DNA of 64,000 nucleotides from Megaustenia siamemsis (lineage: Eukaryota; Mollusca; Gastropoda; Stylommatophora; Ariophantidae). The notes under the pieces were generated by a model. It made no database searches and was not told the origin of the DNA. It saw only the letters and a list, made by a program, of their open reading frames with translations. A program made the translations under genes and the position numbers. This document shows positions 1 to 11,300 of this stretch, piece by piece; the first letter of the stretch is position 1; the number at the start of each line of letters is the position of its first letter. The stretch is taken from contig JAVIAB010000139.1 in NCBI GenBank assembly GCA_032433765.1, positions 42,030,130 to 42,094,129 of the forward strand. The letters are read 5' to 3'.

Positions 1-678
1 GGATTGTGTAGCAGCAGCAGCTTTATAGCGAACACAGAAAACATCACAGGATTGTGCTGTTCTGAAACAGCTATGCCATGCTACCCTAGAATTGACTTTA
101 ATGGGATTACTGTGACCACAAACCACTCTCCATGTGTGTGCCACATATTTACACCCCAGAAAGAAATACTGAATATAACAACACCATGTGCCGTCTGTGA
201 TATTAATGACCACAGACCAGGAGCCTCCAGTATGATTGATACAACTGTTGCACCAAGCACTTCATCAGCAGAGCCATATCTATGGAATGTTAATCTGACA
301 TTGTTCTTGAATGATGTCCAAGTTAATGAGACATCAGAATCGTGTGGCAGCAGCTACAAGAAGGGAGCGGAGAACATCAAGTTCTGCTGCTATAAAGGAG
401 ACTTGCCTTGCTATCCCAGAATTGCCTTAAATGGAATCACTGTAGTTGAAAACTTCTTCTCTTGTGTAAACTACACATTCACATCTAAGAGTGAATCAGT
501 GAAGGTCACAAAATCATATTCTCTCTGTGGTTTTACTAACTACAGGTCATGTGGCTTCTGTTGGATTGGAAATGACAAATTACCACCACTGTGTGTCTAT
601 ATGTTTGGAATTGGAGTCATCAATGACGGCCTAACATCATCAAGTGCTATGACGATCATCAATTTCGGGAGGACGTGA
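1..678 (+). CDS. Partial cysteine-rich two-module secreted/surface protein, left end off window
   Basis: The frame is open from the first base to a stop at 676-678, so the 5' part lies outside the window. It contains two copies of a module of about 60 residues. Both copies read roughly ENI-x(2,3)-CC, then PCYPRI, then NGITV, then Cys, FT and a last Cys. They are separated by a Thr/Ser-rich linker (about residues 75-95) and an NVNLTLFLNDVQVNE stretch that looks like a beta-rich segment. Several N-x-S/T sites and the paired cysteines fit an extracellular, disulfide-bonded, glycosylated protein, perhaps Ig-like. I do not recognise the family. No membrane segment is clear. The last 40 codons after residue 180 are not module-like, and an AG|GT at 545-547 could be a true exon end, with intron read-through after it. 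No complete gene can be assigned. Confidence 0.5.
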   Translation, partial: GLCSSSSFIANTENITGLCCSETAMPCYPRIDFNGITVTTNHSPCVCHIFTPQKEILNITTPCAVCDINDHRPGASSMIDTTVAPSTSSAEPYLWNVNLTLFLNDVQVNETSESCGSSYKKGAENIKFCCYKGDLPCYPRIALNGITVVENFFSCVNYTFTSKSESVKVTKSYSLCGFTNYRSCGFCWIGNDKLPPLCVYMFGIGVINDGLTSSSAMTIINFGRT

Positions 679-1124
679 ACTCCCATGGTATATGGTGGAT
701 AGGCGGCAGGAACCATTGAAGGCTATGTCTGAAAAGTGTTCCTTCTTGCAGTTTCCTCATATTCCAAGTCCGGCTTGTTGCAGGAGCTACTGAGTTAAGT
801 GCTCTGTGCACACCGTGAGCTGTGTGTCTCATCCGTTTTGATCCTGCTTCGATATCCCGCTTGTTTACGATGAATGATGATATCGTATGACAGGGAACAG
901 TTGGCTGTGTTCACTTTCTGCGCGGTTTCGCCTTATGTCTTTTGGCGTGTGCTGAGACTGCTACGATGGGGACTACAGTTACCTTTCTTTGTTTGGGAGA
1001 TGAGTTAATAATTCGGATGATTCCACTGGCACGGGCGGTTGAGCAATTATGGATTTTAATTCGTTTGCTGTGATGCCGAGGCCTTCCATAACCAATAACC
1101 AATTGTATTGTATGGTTGGTGCTC
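679..1124. other. Intergenic; start resembles a dispersed 5' module
   Basis: Bases 685-745 resemble 59700-59755 (both carry GGATAGGC, CAGGAACCATTG and GAAAAGTGTTC), so this stretch is repeat-derived. The rest has mixed base content and no supported gene. The short minus-strand frame at 911-1102 shows no family signature. Confidence 0.4.
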
Positions 1125-1440
1125 GTTTTATTTATAGAGTTATTTCCTTATTGGACAATAGTGGTGATAGCTGTCCAATGATGTGACAAGCTCTATTGCA
1201 TCTTGAGTCTATTTCTGCTATTTGAGAATTATCGTTTGTCACTAGACTTCCCAGATAGTTCAATTCCTCTACTAGTTTTAGTTCTCTGTCGTCTATAGTT
1301 ATGTTGATGTTCTGTTTCTCTTTTGCGATATTTATTACTTCTGTCTTGTTGATTTTCATGTTGTATTTTGTGCCTGTGCTGTTGAGTCTATTTAAGTGTT
1401 TTTGTAGGTTTTCTATTTTTTTTTTCCATTTCATCTTTTA
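1125..1440 (-). mobile_element. LINE-A fragment (reverse transcriptase C-terminal part)
   Basis: The minus strand encodes a typical connection region after the RT domain: INKTEVINIAKEKQN, then [12 protein letters not shown], then [20 protein letters not shown]. The same order recurs at 24910-25155 and 27000-27250. The fragment is truncated at both ends and is a dead remnant. Confidence 0.8.
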
Positions 1441-1667
1441 AAATGGTTAAATGCTTGCCCATCTGGCACATGGGGTCAGTTTCTTTGGCTATCTGTGATT
1501 ATGATATGAACTTGATCTTTATCCTCGTTTTGCCTTTCATCGACAAGGGGAAATTGAACACTCTTGACAGTGCCATTTGGTTTAGCTCACCATAGCCACG
1601 GTCATCTTTATATCTACGGATAACGTTTGGCCATACCATACCTATCTATGGGCTCACATACATAGCG

Positions 1668-1675
1668 TGACGTCA
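1668..1675. promoter_or_regulatory. Perfect CRE-type octamer TGACGTCA upstream of NDUFA7
   Basis: The palindrome TGACGTCA lies about 300 bp before the NDUFA7 start codon. It matches the consensus bound by CREB/ATF factors, which control many nuclear genes for mitochondrial proteins. Its use here is an inference from position alone. Confidence 0.35.
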
Positions 1676-1973
1676 TATACTTTGCCAGTCTTTTCATGTG
1701 TCTTCCGCTACTGTTGAGTGAGTTGTTGCTTTTGTGGATGTTAAAACTTATTGTGTGGAATGCTATTTGAGATTAACATAAATAATAAATATGAAGTACT
1801 CACATATTTCAAACGTATTTTATATAGTTTGAAATATTTGCTATAATGAACGACAGCAAAAATGCACTATATTTTTTTATTTTCCCAAATTTGATGTTTA
1901 ATGTAATAAATTGTTTTCTGTCTAATGTGATTTAACTTTTGAAAAACATAACCTTGACTCCTCTCAGTATTTA

Positions 1974-1984
1974 CAAGATGGCGT
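1974..1984 (+). promoter_or_regulatory. YY1-like motif overlapping the NDUFA7 start codon
   Basis: The bases around the initiator read CAAGATGGCGT. This fits the YY1 consensus AAGATGGCG, which in animals often sits at the first ATG of housekeeping and mitochondrial genes. It also gives a good initiation context (A at -3, G at +4). Confidence 0.4.
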
Positions 1985-2052
1985 ACAAGAGACCTGCAAA
2001 TATCAGAGATGTCAACCCGATCATTCAGAAAATACGAAACTGGTTGCTTAGT
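1978..2052 (+). CDS. NDUFA7: NDUFA7 coding exon 1
   Basis: Encodes 25 residues from the initiator Met to LLS and ends in phase 0 before gtaagt. The LIQRLRNW-like helix of the family is visible as IIQKIRNW. No in-frame upstream ATG improves the start. Confidence 0.9.
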
Positions 2053-5000
2053 GTAAGTTAGGTGTTGTCCATAATAATTTACTTTGTATAAAATTGTGTG
2101 ACTTTTGAATAAATAATTGCTTAATTTTTATGTTTGATTGATAATTATTATATTTTTTTAACATTAAATTAATATAAACAAAAATAAAGTTTTAGTAAAT
2201 TTTAGTTTAATAAGTTAAACAATTACAAAATAGTACAAATAAACAATATAATATATAATTCAATTAATTAATAGTTTTTAAATTATTTAATTAATAGTTT
2301 TCTTTTAATTATTAATAATTGTATTTAGCAATTTAACCGTGCATTCTTAGCATTCTACTGTAGGTATCTCACTTGAGTCTTGAGTGTAGACTCTCACTAC
2401 AATGGATGACTACACTACTACTCACTACTCAGATTACCTGAGCTTTGAGAGCTGAGACTAGTTAAAGAGAAGAGTGAGTAGTGAGACTAGTCAGTTGAGT
2501 TAATTGTTAACTGTTAACTCAGTAAATTAAAAAGTTAAAAAAGTCAGTGATCTGAACTTTCAATTTCATGATTGATTCAACAGATTTTAAATCAAATGTT
2601 TTGACACAAATTTCAAAATAGTTTTTTTTTTAAGTTTTAAACTAAATAAACATAATGAGAATATAATTATAGTAATAGCAATAGTTGAATAGTATTAACT
2701 GTAACAAAGTAACTTAAGTAACTAGTTTTCTGGCCATCTGATTCAGTATAGAAATACAGTGATCATTGATACCTCATTCATGCTTGTACAATTACATTAG
2801 TATGAAGGGCAGCCAATAAATAGTTTATATTTTTTGAGTGATTTGTTATCAAAGCAACAGGTCAACAATCTGCTATTTTAAAAAATCAACAGATAACGCC
2901 CTCTCCATATATCGTTATTAAGTCATGAAGGTTGATAATATATAATGTTATAAGATATATAATGATATCAATAATGCTATTTTAACAAAAAAGAGTGCCT
3001 CATTTATTTCAAAATCACATTATGGGATTATTTAAATTTTCACACAGTTATGATGAAATGCATTAGAAATCAAAATAATCGTATTGATTTACTTATCTTA
3101 GCTACTTTATTGACCTTCCATTAATTGATGCATATTTGCAATGCCTGTCAAAACAATGTCATTAACTTTTTTAAGCCATCTCTATGAGATTGTAGTTTAT
3201 AATCTGTAGGGCCTGGTCATGTATGATGGTTGCAGAAAACCTGTGTCTACTCTCATCATTTGGAAATTCTTCACATTTATGAAGAGATGCACAGTAAATC
3301 AAAGTATCCATAACGTCTCTCTTGCTCTAAATGGTCTTATGAAGTGGCTTTCACAAAATGTATTTTTTTAAAAAAAACTTCCCATTAATGCATAAAAACT
3401 GCTGCAACTGGACTGTACTGTAGTCTAAATTCAGTAGGTTTAGTCTATTACATGAGGGATTACTGGTTGATCTCAAGGCAAGACGCCGGCCTCAAGTGAG
3501 TTCAAATCCCGGTTGCACCAGTTGGGATTTTTATTAGTGATTTCTCTCTGTGACAACCACCCATGGTTTCAGCAGCGAGACCCAGCTTGAAACGTCAATT
3601 ATTCATCAGTGGAAAAATTAGAGTACCTCCGAAGTCAGAGTTTTCTACCTGTACGGCAAGGGATCCCTGTGCACACGACTGCCAGAAAAAAATGGGTTAA
3701 CATGGAAAATTCAGTTCCTAGTCTCTAGGGACATCACCTGAGGTGAAAGCTGGCGAACGCAACAACATTTTTTTTTATGGATGTATTAATAGACACATAG
3801 CCAGGTGGATAGCCAGTTGTTATCGTGAAGAAAATGTAATTAAAAGTGGAATTAATGTTTTTTTATGCTTGCGACCGCCAAGTAACATGAACTGTTGATC
3901 TGAAAGATGTGGAAATCCCGATTATTGTTGATCAAAGTCCCTAAATTGATGATTCTAAAATCACATGTGAAGACCTTATTGACTGAATTCTTTAAGCATC
4001 ACAAGGTTGTGCTGCAGTGCATCCCATCTCACTGTGGAATAATAGGAAATGAGAAAACAACCAGATGCACCAATAACATATCATCTGAAGAAACAGATAA
4101 TCAAGTTAATCAAAATATCCCAAGCTGTAAATCAAGACGCTTAACATTACCATAATGTGAATGGATGGGATACAAGCTACCATTATATGCCTCAGAACAG
4201 GACACAGATGATTCCATGGTCACATTTATACAAAATTCAAGATTGGCACACCAGACATGTGGACAGGCAGCCCAGAGTGCTGAACCCATACTTCAGGACT
4301 GTATTGAATATAGTAGTACACTGGGGAAAATCCATTAGCCCATAGATTAAAATTATATGAGCCTTTGCAAGAACTATGAAAAAAGCAGTAAAATTTATGT
4401 AAGAAACAACATTGCTGATTTAAACAAAACACCAGGTATATGAAAAATAGTTAGATCCAATCTGTTGAAATCTCTATTCTTTTTGTTACTATTATTATTT
4501 ATTATATTATTTCTTTAGAAACTTTGATAACATTTTCAAAGTGTGTTTTTTTTTTTTTTCAATCTATAAGGCATAACAACTAGACAGTTCTTGAGTGTAA
4601 AAATCTAATAGTATTCATGTTTATATATTAGTTATGAAAATGTTATCAATTTTGTATTGATAAGTGAGCTTTTTTTATATATAAGATATTAGTTGTTATA
4701 ACAGCTGATTTTTTTCTGTAAATAAAAGTTATATCTAGGTCACGGGGTTAACAATGCGTTATGAGACTCTTGATTTAATATAAACAATGGTAATGTTATA
4801 AATTGCGATAATTTGTAATAATTTTTATTTTAAAGAAAAAGGGTTGGGGGAGAGGGGGTGCCTTTGTATGCCATACAGACACCAATTTTTAAAGGAATTT
4901 AAGGACTAGGGAAAGTGCCCAATATAGATTATATATATTTGCACTGACCTTCATGGTCAGGGAGCAAATTAATCCACAAATTAGCAAACTGCAGAGAGAA

Positions 5001-5291
5001 TGTTTCCAATTATCTTGCTTTCAGTATAGGCAATGTGAGTTATGTAGTCATTTTTATCTGTTGATGTTTTTATGTAAAACTGCTTGTGTTTAGCTTTCAC
5101 CCTAGGTAATCAGATTTACTGCATACCACTTATATGTAAGTAATTTGATACTAGTTTAATATCTGAAATTTCCTATTTTTCAGCATGAAGAAATGTCATT
5201 AAATCATAGATTTGAGGGCTATATTGCTAAGAGGTAATAAATCTCTCTTTTTTTTTTTTTGCTTATTATTTTTTTATTTATTTGTCAAATA

Positions 5292-5365
<74 letters not shown>

Positions 5366-8300
5366 AATATTATTATTTATTTATTTGTCAAAATAATGAA
5401 CTTGTTCATTTGGAGAGTTATATTGTTTACATTCTTTCTGTTAAAGTATTGTTTAGTTTAAAATAATTTGCTCATTTAGAAAGAATGCAGTGCAATTCCT
5501 TACCATACAAGGCATATATTAAAAGAGAAGAAGGGAAAAGAGCAAGAAGTAGACCCAGAGTACAATGGACAGACAACATCAAAGAAACACTACAACAATA
5601 TCAATTGGCAATGATTTAACCCATCAAAAGGGTGGAGTGCCAGAACTTTGTATCTCCCTCAACACCCAAACAGGTACAAGAGGAAGTGATGAAAAAAGAA
5701 AGAAAAGACTAATTAAAAGTAATAAATAAATATTAAAATATAAAATAAATAAGTTTGGTATGTGTGAATAATGGATCATGTGTGAGTCAAAAAAGTAACA
5801 AAAAAGAACCTGAAAAAGAATATACTATGAAAATATAGAGATTGTTTGAAAAAAAAAACATTAGTACTACAAGATAAGTAATGAATACAAATTGAAAAAA
5901 GATCAAATTCATCATCTCTGCATCTGTAATCATTGAACAGATGAACCTATGTAATGACAAGAAATTATGGAACAAATATAAATGCAGAAAAAGACAAACT
6001 AATCAAATCTGTGATATGTATATTGGCAAGTATACAAATGACAAATATGTTCAAAAGTCATTTGTGGAGCTATTAGTGCACCATCTTCCATTTAATACTA
6101 ATCATATCATTCTTTTTTTCCCCCACCATCTGTTCATCATTATAAACATTTAGAGTTTATAAGTTGCCAGTGCAATGGCTTCTCATTTCAAAGATACAGG
6201 TATTCACGTCCAGATTTGACTTTTCAGCATTTAATTCCAGGGCATAGCGTGATTTTACTGGTACGGATTGGATGTAACACTGCAAGGAAGTGCACTGACC
6301 ATCTCACCTAAAAATGTAGCAACTTTGTACTGCAATGTCTAACCACATCGCTACATAATTTCTTTATATTGAACTACCTTTACTTTGAGTTGTCATTGTT
6401 TTCTGCAGACTTTGACACATCACCTTTTCATAAACTTCTTTACATCATATATGCATTGACGTTTTCTTTTGTTTACACAACTTGAAAATATACATTTTCT
6501 TGTAGGAAAATCTCTGGAGTCTGTAGAAATGTGGTTCTACAGAAAAATGTTGAGAATACCATGGACAGCTAAGAAAAGTAATGAAAACGTTCTGAAAGAG
6601 GCCAAAACAAAAAGAGAGCTAATTACCAATATTAGGAAGAAACAATCATCATTTTTTTGGCCATGTACTGAGAAGGGAACCGGTGGAATATATTGTAACA
6701 ACTGGGAAAATTGAGGGATGAAGAGATAGAGGAAAGCAAAGAGAAAAGATACCAGACGGCTTAAAGGAATGGTTTGGCAGAAGGTCAACAAAAGAAATGA
6801 TAAATAACTGTCGAGATCAAAAGTTGTGGAAATACATGATCACCTATGCCAGGAGGCAGTGTACTTAATGATGATGACGACACACCTTGAATTGTTCAAT
6901 AATCTAATTACCTTGCTTGCAAGATATGCAAGACTTTTTTTTTTAACAGACTCTTATTAAATACATTTCCCATATTATATAAAGATGATAGAATGCAACA
7001 GTAAAGATGAAGCAAATAAAACTCTAACCCCATTACTCGTTATCATGGCAAACTTTGTTTTGGAATTTTCAAATGCATCATTCACATTAAAGTTATAATA
7101 ATAATATTATTATTATTTTTTGTGTGTGCGAGCAGTCAATAGAGTGAATTATATTGCAAATATCTTAGCAAAATAATATAAAATATATACTCCAAGCTCA
7201 AGACAGGTGCATGAGGTACAACATTTTTTTAGTTCTGCTCTAACTTGACAGTAAATTCCAGAACTGGAGAGTTCATTTGAGTATTTTGGACAGTTTACAT
7301 GCACAGCTAAATTTATTTTATTATTTGCTTTCCATACACGTTAGGACTCAACCACCACCAAATCTCCCTCCTGGGGTCTCTGAGAAGTTGTCAGCAAACT
7401 ACTACTGTACCCGTGATGGTCGCAGAGAATCGCAGCCTCCAGTGAGCATTTTCGATGCTTCTCAGGCACTACTGAGTGCAGGGTAGGTATCTCATGCTAC
7501 TCATAAATTACCATATAATGTTGTCGGGGAGTGAAATATTAAACCTCACTGTACTAGAACACATTTGGTGGTGAGGAGACCATACTTAACCATAGATTAC
7601 ATTTGGTGGTGGTAAGACTATACTTAACCGTACTACTTCATCTTTTCCCATTTGTTTGATTGTTGCCTGAGTCAGTTGGAGAGCATGAATCTGAAATTAA
7701 ATCCAATCTAAGAGATTGCCAAAAAGGAGCTTGGCAGTTAAAAATTCTTCTGCAATCATGGCTCATTCAGACTGGGAATCCAAACACTCTTATGCAGGCG
7801 GCTATCAGTTTCAGTGATCTGAGTGCACCATACTGTTTCTCTTCTGGAGTGGTGACCTTCTCAGGCCTGTGTGCTGGGAGCAATCTTTTAGAATGTGTTT
7901 TGTTGTCATGTCATCTAGGAGACAGTGTTAGTTCCTATTTTGAGTTTGGTAAACATGTGGTTTCTCAATTCTGTTGTGGCCAGTGCATAGGCAAAGTATG
8001 ATGACCAATATTGGTTACGATTCTGTGCTTTTGAGGTCTTCACTGGTTCCCCATAGTTTGTTTTATAAGATTTCTTCTTTCAAGGTTGCCATATTTGTTT
8101 TCTTAGGGTGTTGAGAATGATGCAACACTGTAGTATATGCTCAGGGGTTTGTTTAGATACTCCACAGTCACATATTGCAATGTCACTAGTGCAACTTTGT
8201 GTAGGTATGCTCTGAAGCTACAATTTTTAGGTTTGGACCAGATTAATGTTCCTGTTTCAAAAAATGTCACCATATTCCTTTTTCATTTGAGTACTTCACA

Positions 8301-11300
8301 CAATAATTTAGATAAATGTGATATGTGTTATATATCACTGTAAAGGGATATGGATACCGAAAATGAAAATAGCAATATATTTATGATATGTGATTATTTA
8401 AAAGAATAAATACATTTTTTTAAATATAAAATATTCAAGGTAGATAATTTTAAATCAAAATGTTGTAATTCACTTACCTTTTTCATGGTTAGAAGTGTTG
8501 CTATCCATTTGTCTTGAAATATTACACAACATAATCCAAATTCTTGCAAAATACAGTTTATTTGATTAATTGATGTCCACAAATAGCGAAATTATGCACA
8601 TTTTTTAAAATGATCCCAGAATGAAAAATATGAAAAATGTATGTAACATCACAATATTATTTACAAGTTAAGTTTATTATTTTTATTTACACAGCTGGAC
8701 TTAGTTTGTGTGATATGCCCTAAAGTACCAATTTCATTATCAGAATCACTACCACTTGATTCATCTGAGGCACTGATAGTGCTGGTATTGAGGCATCCAC
8801 TAGCTAAACCTAAGCTAGATCGTCTTGTTTTTTTAGCATTCTATTACTAATATTACGACTATCACCATTATCACAACAGAAAAACAATTGCCCGAGTCTA
8901 AATCTATGAATACTCTATTTCTGAATCACTCAATAACAAGATTTCAAGCATAGATCTAGCTTGTTCTGCACTATATCGTATTGGTCGACTGCAAGAAGTA
9001 CCAGTAGTGGGCGTGGCTATTATGTGACAGAAATTTGAGAAATAAAAAATGAATATAAATTGACAATTTTCTAAAGTTCAAACTGCGTTGAAATGATGAG
9101 GTCAACAACAGGAAGTTTTAGTGACAACTCTCCTACATCTGGAATCAAGGTATTGGTTGAAACCAAAAATCAGTGAAAACGAAACAAATATTCAGCTACA
9201 CTCATCAGATCAGAATTTTCGGCAAATGGCTAGAAATAAACACATTTTATCGAACCGATGTGTCGAGTAATAGTCCTGAAAGAGTTAAGCTATCATGTTG
9301 TGGCTCATATTTGTCATATAGATCTCTCAGTTCTGTTTTCCTGGCTTGTTTCAGGAGTGTCTTTATTTCTTTGAGGCTCTGAGTGGGAGGTTCCACCTGC
9401 TCTTGAAAGTTTGTCTGCTTTCTCATTTCTTGAAATGCCACAGTGTGTAATAGCAATTAGTCAAGTGTGGAAATATAATAGTAATTGGCCAGGTGTTGAA
9501 ATGTAATCATAATAGTAATTGGCCAAGTGTTGAAAAGTAAATAAAGTGCTAAATATAGTAAAAGGCCAAGTAGACAAGAATTGAGTGCAAGTGAGGGGGA
9601 GAGACTAAGTATGATGGAAATAGACTATAGATAGGTGGAAGGGTGTACCGCCAAGAGGGCGTGCAGTTAGTGGGAAGCATGAAGGAGACTGAGTGTGGGC
9701 CGTTATGTTAGAAACAGAACTAGATAGGGTCAAGGTTATTTGGGGATGCAAGTGAGGGGGAGAGACTAAGTATGATAGAAATAGACTATAGATAGGTGGA
9801 AGGGTGTACCGCCAAGAGGGCGTGCAGTTAGTGGGAAGCATGAAGGAGACTGAGTGTGGGCCATTATGCTAGAAACAGACCTAGATAGGGTCAAGGTTAA
9901 TTGGGGAAGACAGAGGGATCTGGAAGATTCTAGGGGTGACGTATTAAGTATGTGTAGTAAACAAGGGGTAGGTTAGAAATGATTGGTTACAGAGGATTCT
10001 GGGATAGCGAATGAGAGGGTGGTATAAATGGTTGGGCGAGAGAAATCTGGGCTCTCTCCCGCTGGTCGTCAACTGCATTAGACGTGTTACCAATTGATGG
10101 TTTTTTTGTTGTGGAAGAACTGAGAATGAGATCAACATATTTTGTACAGCCAGGTCGACAGTTTCATGTGGAAGAACTGTGAATGATATAAACATTTTGT
10201 ACAGTCATGTCGACATTTTCATGTGGAAGAACTGTGAGTGATATGAACATTTTGTACAGTCATGTCGACAGTTTATGTGGAAGAACTGTGAATGATATGA
10301 ACATTGCAGTCATGTCAACATTTTCATGTGGAAGAACTGTGAATGATATGAACATTTTGTACAGTCATGTCGACATTTTCATGTGGAAGAACTGTGAGTG
10401 ATATCCATATTTTGTACGGCCATGTAATGTGAATGATATCCTACTTTGTACAGCCATGTCGACAATTGATGTCAATAAAGTTGCTATTCAGTTGACAACT
10501 GGTTGATTGATTCCACTTCGTTAAAAGCCATCGCAGCATAAAGCCTATAACAAGTGTGCTGGTATCCACTGCAGGACTTGTTATGTTTTCTATTTTTCAA
10601 GAGAAAATGCATAAATTGTTCTTTATTTCTTGGAAATGCTGTCCTGTTTGGGTATAATGTGGCTTGCAGGACTGATCTTGCATTGCTGAGGGTGTCAGTT
10701 TTTGAAGTTAGGACCTCTTGATTGTTGAGACTTTGTATGTAGCTGTGTGGCGTGCCTCTGCCTTTGCAGTGCACCTTCAAGCAGGACAAGAGTGTGTTTT
10801 GGTCTTTCCATTGGGCTAATTTATTCAGATATCACTGCCTCCTTTCTTTGCAGCTTCAGTTGCTGATCCATCTGCAACTACCAATGTCCAGATGTCTCTG
10901 GGTTATTTTTTCTAGAACATGATTGACAGAGCTCTTTTTGTTGTTTGAAGTTCTTCATTTTTGGAGGATATTCATGATACATCATTCATTGTTTAGATTT
11001 ATTTTGGTGATTGTTCTGTGGATCAGGTGTAAGCTCTTCACACAAGTATTTGTGATGGTTCTATGTGTGCATGTTGGTTTGAGTTTATCCTTATAAGTAT
11101 AATTTTTGTCTCTTGTGTTATCATTGTATGTTTCACTCATGTTATTTATAATAGAGTTTAGACTGTGCGACCTTGTATTTATAGATGAACCATGTGGTGA
11201 CTGTTGTACTAATTGTTTGGAACTATGTTTTGGATTTAATTTATACTTTGTCTTCATCTAGATTATATGCAGTCTTTGTTCATTACTTTAAGCAATTCTT

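Larger units (their letters stand above)
9446..10490 (+). mobile_element. Solo LTR-like element (about 1.05 kb)
   Basis: The ends are TGTAATAGCAA and TTGCTATTCA, a near-perfect inverted pair with TG...CA termini, as in LTRs. A GTATAAAT box (10022) with a plausible start about 25-30 bp later, a poly(A) signal AATAAA (10474) near the right end, and no internal gag-pol support a solo LTR. It contains a 161-bp direct duplication (9586 and 9747) and seven copies of a 55-bp unit (10109-10460). A clean target duplication is not seen. Confidence 0.6.
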
